NCBI GenBank assembly: GCA_040255445.1
Contig: JBDZUZ010000114.1
Coordinates: 1-12,575, forward strand
Origin: JBDZUZ01 sp040255445
Lineage (GTDB): Bacteria; Planctomycetota; Phycisphaerae; Phycisphaerales; UBA1924
DNA length: 12,575 nt
Direction of reading: 5' to 3'
A program made the position numbers and the translations under genes. The notes below the pieces were generated by a model that worked only from the letters and a program-made list of their open reading frames with translations, had not been told where the DNA came from and did not search any database. This document shows, piece after piece, positions 1-5,805 of the stretch; the first letter of the stretch is position 1, and the number at the start of each line of letters is the position of its first letter.

Positions 1-168
1 GATGAACTGCCTGTCAGCACGCCGCACCCGCCCCGCTCGCCTCGGCGACCGGAGCACGCGTCGGGCCGATGCCGGGCACCGGAGGAGGTTCCCGGCTCCG
101 TTCGACGAAGCCACGGGGATTCGTCACCCCCGTTTTCGGAAGCTCTCTCTTTGCAAGGAGTGTCGTGT
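1..168 (+). other. Leader region upstream of the first pilin gene
   Basis: No gene is recognised here. The + strand frame shared with the first pilin gene has no stop back to the window edge, but it lacks a good start codon and encodes an Arg/Pro-rich sequence unlike a protein domain. It is therefore taken as untranslated leader, possibly with the end of an upstream gene outside the window. The last part carries the Shine-Dalgarno site AAGGAG at 155-160, eight bases before the pilin ATG. Confidence 0.4.
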
Positions 169-573
169 ATGCGGAACCGCAATCGTAAGGCCTTTACGCT
201 GGTCGAAATCCTGATCGTGGTCGTGATCCTGGGCATCCTGGCGGCGATCGTCGTCCCCCAGTTCACCAACGCGACGCAGGACGCCCAGCAGGGCAACCTG
301 CGGGCTCAGGTCAAGAGCCTGCAGAACCAGATCGAGCTCTTCAAGGCTCGTTCGACCGACGGCCAGTACCCCGACCTCGTCGGCGGCGGCTGGGACGTCC
401 TGATCAACGGTGATTACATCAAGGCCGCCCCGAAGAACCCCTTCAACGGCAGCGAGACCGTCGCCGCCGCCGCGGCCGCCGGCAACGGCTGGCACTACGA
501 CCGCGCCACCGGCGAGCTCGGCGCCTGCTACTTCGATGAGGCCAACGGCGTCCTCACCCCGGACGCCCCCTGA
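169..573 (+). CDS. Type II secretion/type IV pilin-like major pseudopilin (GspG-like)
   Basis: This 134-residue protein is a prepilin. It has a short basic leader (MRNRNRKA) and then FTLVEILIVVVILGILAA, the class III signal cut by prepilin peptidase. The predicted cut is between Ala8 and Phe9, with the conserved Glu at mature position 5. The hydrophobic helix continues into an amphipathic stretch rich in Gln (about residues 30-60), and a small C-terminal domain follows, ending in a GWHYDRATGEL motif. This layout matches the GspG-like proteins common in planctomycetes, which assemble into a periplasmic pseudopilus; which machine this one serves cannot be told. The ATG at 169 is chosen over the in-frame TTG at 151 because AAGGAG lies eight bases before it. 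A strong terminator follows, so it may be made in excess over the downstream genes. The related gene at 725 shares an identical 32-base block over the signal helix (202-233 versus 767-798). Confidence 0.93.
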   Translation: MRNRNRKAFTLVEILIVVVILGILAAIVVPQFTNATQDAQQGNLRAQVKSLQNQIELFKARSTDGQYPDLVGGGWDVLINGDYIKAAPKNPFNGSETVAAAAAAGNGWHYDRATGELGACYFDEANGVLTPDAP

Positions 574-595
574 GCCTGCATCCGCGGCATGAAAT

Positions 596-641
596 CGATC
601 GGGTGATCCTCACCTGATCACACCAACCGCAGACCCGATCG
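596..641 (+). promoter_or_regulatory. Possible antiterminator pairing upstream of the pilin terminator
   Basis: CGATCGGGT at 596-604 is identical to part of the 3' arm of the terminator (655-663). It can pair with ACCCGATCG at 633-641, which is the 5' arm. Two exclusive structures are therefore possible: 596-604 with 633-641 (terminator blocked), or 633-644 with 652-663 (terminator formed). A small hairpin, GTGATC/GATCAC at 603-608 and 616-621, lies between them and could compete. Regulation is inferred; only the complementarity is seen. Confidence 0.35.
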
Positions 642-669
642 GAGAGAGATGCTCCGATCGGGTTCTTTT
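633..669 (+). terminator. Rho-independent terminator after the first pilin gene
   Basis: A perfect 12-base-pair stem is formed by ACCCGATCGGAG (633-644) and CTCCGATCGGGT (652-663), with a 7-base loop. It is followed by a T-rich run (TTCTTTT, 663-669). It lies 60 bases after the pilin stop and before the next pilin gene. Confidence 0.88.
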
Positions 670-690
670 GTCGAAGGTCCGTGAATCCTC

Positions 691-707
691 CCCCGGTCTC
701 GCCGGGG
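691..707 (+). promoter_or_regulatory. Short hairpin just before the ribosome site of the second pilin
   Basis: CCCCGG (691-696) and CCGGGG (702-707) form a 6-base-pair GC stem with a TCTCG loop. It sits six bases before the GAGGAGG ribosome-binding site (714-720) of the gene at 725. It could protect the 5' end of a processed transcript or modulate initiation; neither is shown by the sequence. Confidence 0.3.
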
Positions 708-724
708 CACAGCGAGGAGGTCCG

Positions 725-1159
725 ATGCACGCCGCCCGCCGCTTCACCCGTCCCGCCTTCACTCTCGTCGAAATCCTGATCGTGGTCGTGATCCTGGGGA
801 TCCTCGCCGCGGTGGTCATCCCGCAATTCTCCAACGCAACACAGCAGGCCCAGGAACGCGCGGCGGTCGACCAGCTCAACAAGGTCCGCTCCGCCGTGGC
901 GGTGTACTACCTCCGCGAGGGCGGCGTCTACCCGGACATCACCGCCGGCGACGGCACCTGGGGCGGGCTCATGAGCGCTTCGTACCTGCGCGAGCCGCCG
1001 CAGAACATGTGGGTGCCCGGCCCGGCGCAGAAGATCGTCGTGCTGCAGCCCGCGCCCGATGCCGCTTATCAGACCACGCACGGCTGGGTCTTCAACGCCG
1101 CCACGGGCGATCTGTGGGCCGGCAGCTTCGACGGCGACGACCAGCCGCTGCGCCCCTGA
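725..1159 (+). CDS. Second type II secretion/type IV pilin-like pseudopilin (GspG-like)
   Basis: This 144-residue prepilin is a paralogue of the protein at 169. Its leader (MHAARRFTRPA) is basic and ends in Ala, and the predicted prepilin peptidase cut is between Ala11 and Phe12. The following helix is nearly identical to that of the first pilin and keeps the Glu at mature position 5. The middle part has the usual amphipathic helix (VDQLNKVRSAVAVYYLREGG). The C-terminus has a GWVFNAATGDLWAGSF motif that matches the GWHYDRATGEL of the neighbour, so the two share an overall fold. The ATG at 725 is preceded by GAGGAGG at 714-720. An in-frame TTG further upstream (668) lies inside the terminator tail and is unlikely. 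The gene probably encodes another pseudopilus subunit, major or minor. It is the first gene after the terminator, in line with the later module genes being expressed at a different level. Confidence 0.92.
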   Translation: MHAARRFTRPAFTLVEILIVVVILGILAAVVIPQFSNATQQAQERAAVDQLNKVRSAVAVYYLREGGVYPDITAGDGTWGGLMSASYLREPPQNMWVPGPAQKIVVLQPAPDAAYQTTHGWVFNAATGDLWAGSFDGDDQPLRP

Positions 1160-1269
1160 TCGCGGTGGGGAGCGGATTGTTCCAGGCCATGGGGTCTTCA
1201 CCGCCATTTGGCTGATCGACCCCCACCGGTCCGGCCGATCCACAAGGCGAGCCCACCGGAGTATCCCCG

Positions 1270-1602
1270 ATGAAGATTCACAGCCGACTCCTCGCCTCCC
1301 GCCTGTACACGAACCTCGCGCTCACGGGCGTGGCGGTGCTGCTGGGGGCGATCGCCCTGAGCGGCCGGCCGCTCCCCGCGGTCGAGTCGGTCGCCGCGGC
1401 CCAGCCCGAGGCGGGCCTCTACAACGACGGCAACGAGCCCACCGGCATGGTGAGCGCCGCCGAGCAGCGCAAGATCATGATCAACGAACTCCGCCAGATC
1501 TCGGCCCGCATCGAGCGGCTCGAGACGGCGATGAACAAGGGCATCAACGTTCGCGTCAAGGAGATGCCCGCGCAGGCGGACAACTCCAAGAACGCCAAGT
1601 AA
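1270..1602 (+). CDS. Hypothetical membrane-anchored protein in the pilin cluster
   Basis: This is a 110-residue protein of unknown function. It has a basic start (MKIHSRLLASR), one hydrophobic segment (about residues 14-32) that would act as a signal anchor or signal peptide, and a polar remainder. Residues about 65-95 (EQRKIMINELRQISARIERL onward) look helical and could form a short coiled coil. The Lys/Asn-rich tail ends in NSKNAK. The ATG is supported by GGAG at 1258-1261, eight bases upstream. It sits between two pseudopilin genes on the same strand, which suggests a periplasmic accessory role in the same machine, but no family is recognised. Base composition and C-ending codons match its neighbours. 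Confidence 0.7.
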   Translation: MKIHSRLLASRLYTNLALTGVAVLLGAIALSGRPLPAVESVAAAQPEAGLYNDGNEPTGMVSAAEQRKIMINELRQISARIERLETAMNKGINVRVKEMPAQADNSKNAK

Positions 1603-1630
1603 GCGCCCGCCAGGCGTGCGTGGCCGAGCC

Positions 1631-1635
1631 GGAGG
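1631..1635 (+). promoter_or_regulatory. Ribosome-binding site that fixes a GTG start
   Basis: GGAGG lies eight bases before the GTG at 1644 and no in-frame ATG lies before the prepilin signal. The nearby ATG at 1636 is in a different frame that does not encode the prepilin. Confidence 0.7.
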
Positions 1636-1643
1636 ATGAGATC

Positions 1644-2186
1644 GTGCGTTCCCGATCCGCATCGTCGATTCAACGCGCATACACGCTGGTCGAAGTGCTG
1701 ATCGTCGTCACGGTGCTCGGCATCGCCGGCGCGATGGTCGTGCCTTCCTTCGGCCAGATCGGCGTCCTGCGCGTGCAGGGCGCGGTCCGCACCATCGTCT
1801 CCGACATCACCGTTGCGCAGTCCGACGCCATCGCCTTCCAGCGCGGCCAGGGCATGCAGTTCTTCGCCGACCCGACCGCGAGCCGGTACGTCGTCGCCGA
1901 AGTCGTCAACGGCAACTTCGACATCGAGCTCGACAAGGTCCGCGAGCAGATGATCGGCGGCGCCGAGTTCGGCGGCGTGTTCATCGACAACATCAACCTG
2001 CCCAACAACCGTCTGATCTTCGATGAGCTGGGCGGCCCGGTCACCGGCCCCGACAGCGGCGTCCCCGCGGGCACCGGCTGGATCGAACTCGCCGGCCCCA
2101 CCCAGCGGTTCCGCATCACCATCGAGGCGTACACCGGCCGGGTCACGGTGCAGACGATCGAGGACGAGATCGTGATCGACGGCTGA
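1644..2186 (+). CDS. GspH/FimT-like minor pseudopilin
   Basis: This 180-residue prepilin starts at GTG 1644 behind the GGAGG at 1631-1635. The leader ends in RA and is followed by YTLVEVLIVVTVLGIAGAMV, so the predicted cut is between Ala12 and Tyr13, with the mature Glu5 kept. Tyr at mature position 1 is less usual than Phe. After the helix the protein has the pattern of GspH/FimT minor pseudopilins: a helix with ISDITVAQSDAIAFQRGQGM, then a beta-rich C-terminal part with repeated G-I/V-E strands (WIELAGPTQRFRITIEAYTG and TVQTIEDEIVIDG). Minor pseudopilins of this type are thought to sit at the tip of the pseudopilus and prime its assembly. The gene starts 41 bases after the hypothetical gene at 1270 and probably shares a transcript with it. 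The lack of other minor pseudopilins (GspI, J, K) in the window means the assignment rests on the domain pattern only. Confidence 0.88.
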   Translation: MRSRSASSIQRAYTLVEVLIVVTVLGIAGAMVVPSFGQIGVLRVQGAVRTIVSDITVAQSDAIAFQRGQGMQFFADPTASRYVVAEVVNGNFDIELDKVREQMIGGAEFGGVFIDNINLPNNRLIFDELGGPVTGPDSGVPAGTGWIELAGPTQRFRITIEAYTGRVTVQTIEDEIVIDG

Positions 2187-2213
2187 TCGCCGCGACACCC
2201 AGGAGTGCGTCAG

Positions 2214-2462
2214 ATGCGTTGCAACGGTCAGTGCGGTAGCTCGACGCGGCGGCTGCTGGTCGGCGGTCTCGCGGTCGCGATGGCGTTCGGCGCCTTCATC
2301 TGGCTCAAGCTCCGCCTGGTAACGGATGTGCCCCGGACGGCGTACGCCGAACCGAAGGAAACCTCCGCCCGGAAGGCCGGCGCGGCGGGCGAGGACGCAC
2401 CCGGGGCCACCGAGCCCGCTCCTCAGGAGCCCGGCGCTCCCGAGCGCCCCGGCCAGCCCTAG
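2214..2462 (+). CDS. Small single-pass membrane protein with a Pro/Ala/Glu-rich tail
   Basis: This is an 82-residue protein with no recognised family. Residues 1-12 are basic and contain two cysteines (RCNGQC). Residues about 13-31 form one transmembrane segment (LLVGGLAVAMAFGAFIWLKL). The rest is a low-complexity tail rich in Ala, Pro, Glu and Gly, probably disordered and periplasmic. The ATG at 2214 is supported by AGGAG at 2201-2205 with eight bases of spacing, which is why it is preferred over the GTG at 2205. It lies 27 bases after the GspH-like gene on the same strand, so it is probably co-transcribed. A scaffold or anchor role in the pilin machine is possible but not shown. Confidence 0.65.
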   Translation: MRCNGQCGSSTRRLLVGGLAVAMAFGAFIWLKLRLVTDVPRTAYAEPKETSARKAGAAGEDAPGATEPAPQEPGAPERPGQP

Positions 2463-2497
2463 CCCCCCCCGCCGGGCGCACCACCGGGCCCATGTCG

Positions 2498-2513
2498 GGC
2501 CGCGGTCGCGGCC
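2498..2513 (+). other. GC-rich palindrome before the phosphatase gene
   Basis: GGCCGCGGTCGCGGCC is a near-perfect palindrome that can form a six-pair stem with a four-base loop. No T-run follows, so it is not called a terminator. It lies 24 bases before the GTG start at 2538. Confidence 0.3.
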
Positions 2514-2537
2514 GGAGGTTCGGTAGGATGGGGCCAG

Positions 2538-4046
2538 GTGAACAAGTCCGAGACATCCGCGCTCTACACCACGGATTTCCGCGTCGAGTTCGAGGCGGAG
2601 ACCGAGCAGCTTTTGCGCCGCCGCTTCCTGTGGTTCACGGGGCTCATGAGCGGGATCGGGCTCTTCGTTCTCACGCTCAGCGTGATCGTCACGGTGATCC
2701 GGATGATCGACCGCGGTCTCGCGGTGCTCTCGGAGCTCCCGCTCGACCAGGTCCTTGCATTCACACTCGGCGCGATCGACATCGCCGCGTTCGTGCTGTG
2801 CTTCGTCGTGGTCCGCAAGAACAGCGTGAGCCGCGGCCAGTTGCTGCAACTGACGCTCCTGCTGGTGCTCTTCGACGGGCTCATCCAGATCGGCGTGAAG
2901 TACGCCGGAGTGCCGGGCTCGATGGGCTTGTTCGGCATCATGGTCACGCACCTGACCGCGTGCCTGTTCCTGCCGTGGACGCCGGCGCAGGCGCTGCGGC
3001 CGATCGTGCCGCTGCTGATCCTCAACGCGCTGCTCGAGACGGTGCTGGGCAGCGGCAGCGCGCTGGCCAAGTTCCTCTCGATCTCGCTGACGCCGCTCAT
3101 CGCCGGGCCCGGCGTCCTTGTCTGCTGGCTGCGGCACTCCCGCCGCACTGAGAACTACAAGCTCCGATTCTTCCAGCAGCGCTACGGCGAGGTCCGCCGC
3201 GAACTCACCGATGCGCGGCGCATCCACGAAGCCCTGTTCCCCAAGCCGATCCGCAACGGCAGCCTGCGCTTCCGCTACGAATACGAGCCCATGCGGCAGA
3301 TCGGCGGCGACTACCTCTACGCCTTCCGTTCCAACCCCGACACCCCCGATGAGGTTCTCAATATCGTCGTGATGGATGTCACCGGTCACGGCATCGCCGC
3401 GGCGCTCACGGTCAACCGGCTGTACGGAGAGCTCGAGCGTGTCTTCGCCGAGCACCCCGAGGTCGGGCCCGGCGCGGTGCTGGAGCTGCTCAACCGCTAC
3501 ACCTTCCTCACGCTCGCGTCGCACAGCGTGTACGTCACCGCGGTGTGCGTCCGCGTCGAGCTCAAGCACAGCCGCCTGCGGTACGCCAGCGGCGGTCACC
3601 CGCACGCATACCTGCGAACGGTCGACGGCCGCGTCGACGAACTGGCCTCGACGGCGTTCGTGCTGGGCGTCTGCGATGTCGACGAGTTCGATCCGTGCGA
3701 GGAGGTCCGGGACTTCGGCCCCGGCGATGTGCTCCTGATCTATACGGACGGCGCAACCGAGGCCAAGAACGCCGAGGGCCGGATGCTGGGCCTGGCCGGG
3801 ATCCGCCGGATCATCGCCAGCGGGCCACGCTCTGCCTCGGCGGATGAGGACGGCCCGGGCTGGCCGCGCAAGATCCTCGCCGCGGTCGAGAACCACCGCA
3901 TGGGCCCACCCGCGGACGACACGCTGGTGGTTGAGATCTGCCGCTCGCTCAACACCCCGACCCCGAGCGGGTCGGCGACCGCCTCGGTCCATGTCCGTTC
4001 ACGGCAAGCCACGCCGGCGGCCGAGCGGCGGCCGGTGAGCCCCTAG
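2538..4046 (+). CDS. Membrane-anchored SpoIIE/RsbU-type PP2C serine phosphatase
   Basis: This 502-residue protein joins an N-terminal membrane domain to a C-terminal SpoIIE-type phosphatase. About six hydrophobic segments are seen (roughly residues 32-56, 72-94, 103-121, 128-146, 152-170, 177-197). They are followed by a charged linker and the start of the catalytic domain (EVRRELTDARRIHEALFPKP). The metal-binding motifs of the PP2C fold are all present: IGGDY with Asp258, MDVTGHG with Asp280, YTDGATEA with Asp404, and ADDT with Asp460/461. It is therefore probably an active Mn/Mg-dependent phosphatase. Relatives (RsbU, SpoIIE) dephosphorylate STAS-domain anti-sigma antagonists, but no such partner is in the window. 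The start is GTG 2538 with a weak AGGA at 2525-2528; the next in-frame Met is inside the first membrane segment. A disordered Ser/Thr/Pro/Arg tail follows the catalytic domain. The membrane part resembles no sensor domain that can be named. Confidence 0.94.
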   Translation: MNKSETSALYTTDFRVEFEAETEQLLRRRFLWFTGLMSGIGLFVLTLSVIVTVIRMIDRGLAVLSELPLDQVLAFTLGAIDIAAFVLCFVVVRKNSVSRGQLLQLTLLLVLFDGLIQIGVKYAGVPGSMGLFGIMVTHLTACLFLPWTPAQALRPIVPLLILNALLETVLGSGSALAKFLSISLTPLIAGPGVLVCWLRHSRRTENYKLRFFQQRYGEVRRELTDARRIHEALFPKPIRNGSLRFRYEYEPMRQIGGDYLYAFRSNPDTPDEVLNIVVMDVTGHGIAAALTVNRLYGELERVFAEHPEVGPGAVLELLNRYTFLTLASHSVYVTAVCVRVELKHSRLRYASGGHPHAYLRTVDGRVDELASTAFVLGVCDVDEFDPCEEVRDFGPGDVLLIYTDGATEAKNAEGRMLGLAGIRRIIASGPRSASADEDGPGWPRKILAAVENHRMGPPADDTLVVEICRSLNTPTPSGSATASVHVRSRQATPAAERRPVSP

Positions 4047-4067
4047 CGGATCGGTTCCGAGCGGCAG

Positions 4068-4400
4068 TCAGTCCTTCACGCCCTCGACCCCGCCCTTGTC
4101 GGTGTACTTGGTCAGGGCCGCGGCCAGGTCCACCCCGTTGATGTTGGCCAGGGTCGCCAGCCAGGCCAGGACATCGGCGAACTCCTCGGCGAGGTTGGCC
4201 TGCTCGGCGGGGGTGGGGGTCTTGCCGGGGGCGTTGTTCTGGAGGGCGGTGGCGAGCTCGCCCAGTTCCTCGATGAACCACATGAAGGTGCCCGGCGTGC
4301 CGCGGGCGGAGTCGGTCTTGTAGTAGCGGTCGCGGATGAGGGCCTGGAAGGCGGCGATCGTCAGGTTCTGGTTCGGGTTGGGCGTGGGGCTGCTGCTCAT
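4068..4400 (-). CDS. MazG-like nucleotide pyrophosphohydrolase
   Basis: This 110-residue protein has the MazG signature of four metal-coordinating acidic residues: EELGE in the first helix and EEFADVL about 25 residues later (EExxE...ExxD). The family hydrolyses nucleoside triphosphates to monophosphate and pyrophosphate, often to clear non-canonical or excess nucleotides. The single short domain fits the small MazG-like type, which acts as an oligomer. The start is taken at ATG 4400, which gives a normal N-terminus (MSSSPTPNPNQNLTIAAFQ). A GTG at 4457 in the same frame would add 19 residues that look non-coding, and neither start has a clear Shine-Dalgarno site. The gene converges on the phosphatase gene with a 21-base gap and points away from rpsL. 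Its exact substrate cannot be told from sequence. Confidence 0.88.
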   Translation of the reverse strand: MSSSPTPNPNQNLTIAAFQALIRDRYYKTDSARGTPGTFMWFIEELGELATALQNNAPGKTPTPAEQANLAEEFADVLAWLATLANINGVDLAAALTKYTDKGGVEGVKD

Positions 4401-4475
4401 GGGGCAGGAGGCTAGGCCCGGGGAGTGGGAGGGGGCGCGATCCGAACGCCTGCCCACCGACGCCGCCCCCGGCGC

Positions 4476-4503
4476 TTGTCCACCGTTGGCGTGCGGCTAC
4501 CAT
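4476..4503 (+). promoter_or_regulatory. Candidate sigma-70-like promoter of rpsL
   Basis: TTGTCC (4476-4481) and TACCAT (4498-4503) are separated by 16 bases and each matches four of six consensus bases. They lie upstream of the rpsL leader in the divergent mazG-like/rpsL gap. The match is modest and unproven. Confidence 0.35.
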
Positions 4504-4513
4504 TCCGACCCTG

Positions 4514-4535
4514 AACTCGGGCCGGGGCCCGGGTT
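4514..4535 (+). promoter_or_regulatory. GC-rich hairpin with T-rich tail in the rpsL leader
   Basis: AACTCGGGCC (4514-4523) pairs with GGCCCGGGTT (4526-4535), including one G-T pair; steric limits would open the loop slightly. GTTTCTGTGTTG follows. The shape resembles an intrinsic terminator placed between the candidate promoter and the rpsL ribosome site (GGAG, 4557-4560), so attenuation of the operon is possible. Confidence 0.35.
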
Positions 4536-4564
4536 GTTTCTGTGTTGAACCGGATCGGAGCAGT

Positions 4565-4939
4565 ATGCCCACAATCAACCAGCTTGTCCGCAAGCCGCGG
4601 CGTCAGATCGCCGCGAAGTCGAAGGTCAAGGACCTCGAAGAATGCCCGCAGCGTCGCGGCGTGTGCATCATCGTGCGCACGACCACGCCCAAGAAGCCCA
4701 ACTCGGCTCTCCGCAAGATCGCCCGTGTGCGCCTGTCGAACGGCAAGGAAGTCACGGCGTACATCGGCGGCGAGGGCCACAACCTGCAGGAGCACTCGAT
4801 CGTGCTCGTGCGCGGCGGCCGCGTCCGCGACCTTCCCGGTGTGCGCTACCACATCGTGCGTGGCTCGCTCGACTGCCTCGGCGTCGAGGGCCGCAAGAAG
4901 GGCCGCTCGAAGTACGGCGCCAAGAAGGGCAAGGGTTAA
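4565..4939 (+). CDS. rpsL: 30S ribosomal protein S12
   Basis: This 124-residue protein is S12 along its whole length, which is the normal size. S12 sits at the decoding centre of the small subunit and helps to set translational accuracy. The hallmark segments are all present: PTINQLVRK at the N-terminus, TTTPKKPNSALRK around Lys43, EGHNLQEHS, and GGRVRDLPGVRYHIVRG, ending in RSKYGAKKGKG. The residue equal to Lys88 of the Mycobacterium numbering is Arg (codon CGC at 4826-4828); Lys43 is unchanged. Lys88 to Arg is a known streptomycin-resistance change in other bacteria. GGAG at 4557-4560 precedes the ATG by four bases. The gene is followed by rpsG after a 131-base spacer. C-ending codons dominate, as expected of a highly expressed gene. 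Confidence 0.99.
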   Translation: MPTINQLVRKPRRQIAAKSKVKDLEECPQRRGVCIIVRTTTPKKPNSALRKIARVRLSNGKEVTAYIGGEGHNLQEHSIVLVRGGRVRDLPGVRYHIVRGSLDCLGVEGRKKGRSKYGAKKGKG

Positions 4940-4990
4940 TCGTTCTGACTTTCGGAATGAGCAACGTCACAAGGCAGTAATCACGCGAAC

Positions 4991-5032
4991 GCTCTCACCC
5001 GGCGCCGCGTGGTGAAGGTCTCGGCCGAGAGC
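4991..5032 (+). promoter_or_regulatory. Structured rpsL-rpsG spacer, possible S7 operator
   Basis: GCTCTC (4991-4996) can pair with GAGAGC (5027-5032), and CACC (4996-4999) with GGTG (5011-5014) inside it; one base is shared, so the two helices would compete at the junction. In Escherichia coli the S12-S7 spacer is the site where free S7 represses its own translation. The same role here is inferred from position only, as this spacer (4940-5070) has no obvious sequence match. Confidence 0.25.
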
Positions 5033-5070
5033 CAATAGGCCACGAGCCGCAGCCTCCAAAGGAGTATCGA

Positions 5071-5565
5071 ATGGGTCGCAAGAGTTTCACCGCTGCCGCC
5101 AAGCAGCTCCGCCCCGATCCCCGGTTCAACGATCTGGTTCTCTCCCGGTTCATCAACTGCATCATGTACGACGGCAAGAAGGCCGTCGCCCAGCGGGTCA
5201 TGTACGACGCGTTCGACGTGATCCAGGGCAAGCTCGCCAAGGAGACCTCCCCCGATGCGCCCAAGGAGGCGATCGAGGTCTTCCAGATGGCGATCGAGAA
5301 CGTGAAGCCCTTCGTCGAGGTGCGCAGCAAGCGCATCGGCGGCGCCAACTACCAGGTGCCCATGCAGGTCAACCGCAAGCGTCAGCAGTCGCTGGCGTTC
5401 CGCTGGATCATCGACGCCGCCCGCTCCGAGCGCGGCCGCCCGATGTCGCAGCGCCTCGCGGAAGAGCTGTACTCCGCGGCGAAGAAGGAAGGCAAGGCGA
5501 TGCAGACGCGCGAGCAGACGCACCGCATGGCCGAGGCCAACCGCGCCTTCGCCCACTTCGCGTAA
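5071..5565 (+). CDS. rpsG: 30S ribosomal protein S7
   Basis: This 164-residue protein is S7, slightly longer than the usual 156. S7 binds the 3' major domain of 16S rRNA, starts assembly of the small-subunit head and contacts the E-site tRNA. Family segments seen are LPDP-like LRPDPRFNDLVLSRFIN, MYDGKK, FQMAIENVKPFVEVRSKR, IGGANYQVPMQV, RQQSLAFRWIIDAAR and HRMAEANRAFAHF near the C-terminus. The helical bundle and beta-hairpin are thus intact. AAAGGAG at 5058-5064 is a very strong ribosome site six bases before the ATG. It is the second and last gene of the rpsL-rpsG unit, because a strong terminator follows at 5592. In many bacteria fusA and tuf come next; here they do not. Confidence 0.99.
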   Translation: MGRKSFTAAAKQLRPDPRFNDLVLSRFINCIMYDGKKAVAQRVMYDAFDVIQGKLAKETSPDAPKEAIEVFQMAIENVKPFVEVRSKRIGGANYQVPMQVNRKRQQSLAFRWIIDAARSERGRPMSQRLAEELYSAAKKEGKAMQTREQTHRMAEANRAFAHFA

Positions 5566-5591
5566 TCGGTCGTACCTCACTGAATCGTTCG

Positions 5592-5627
5592 ACGCCGCGG
5601 GCTTCAGGGGCCCGCGGCGTTGTTTTT
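5592..5627 (+). terminator. Rho-independent terminator of the rpsL-rpsG operon
   Basis: ACGCCGCGGGC (5592-5602) and GCCCGCGGCGT (5610-5620) form a perfect 11-base-pair stem with a 7-base loop. TTGTTTTT follows (5620-5627). It starts 26 bases after the rpsG stop. Confidence 0.93.
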
Positions 5628-5633
5628 GGATTC

Positions 5634-5800
5634 CGTGGCATCGGCATTCTGCCGATGTGTTATGCGCCGCTCGCGCAGGAACGCGCACCTCGGACGGGGG
5701 TCGGTGCTGCAAGTACGCACTTGCCGCAGCCGGCCGCCGTCCGAGCGACGCGGCGCTGCGCTATGTACGCCCAACACATCGGCAGAATGCCGATGCCACG
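5634..5800. repeat. Family I palindromic element, copy A (167 bp)
   Basis: The ends are perfect inverted repeats: 5634-5661 is the reverse complement of 5773-5800. Each end is itself a hairpin (CATCGGCA, TTC or GAA loop, TGCCGATG at 5639-5657 and 5777-5795) next to GTGG/CCAC. Inner segments also pair (CTCGGACGG near 5689 with CCGTCCGAG near 5738), so the whole unit can fold as one long hairpin. It carries no gene. Copy B at 6490-6656 has exactly the same length in the opposite orientation. It fills the gap between the rps terminator and the acetyltransferase stop. The layout resembles a REP/BIME or MITE-like unit moved in trans; no transposase is in the window. Confidence 0.88.
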
Positions 5801-5805
5801 GCGGA

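Noticed and set aside
1163..1228. Inverted repeat CGGTGGGG/CCCCACCG between the second pilin and the hypothetical gene
   Set aside because: The loop is 50 bases, no T-run follows, and such short GC pairings are expected by chance.
2528..3151. Alternative ATG at 2528 with a good GGAGG site, in another frame
   Set aside because: The frame encodes an Arg/His/Pro-rich product without a domain, while the overlapping frame from GTG 2538 encodes a complete phosphatase.
1419..3992. Very long open frame (857 codons) on the minus strand
   Set aside because: It is antisense to the GspH-like and phosphatase genes, is rich in Arg, Asp, His and Ala without any domain, and arises because stop codons are rare opposite GC-rich codons.
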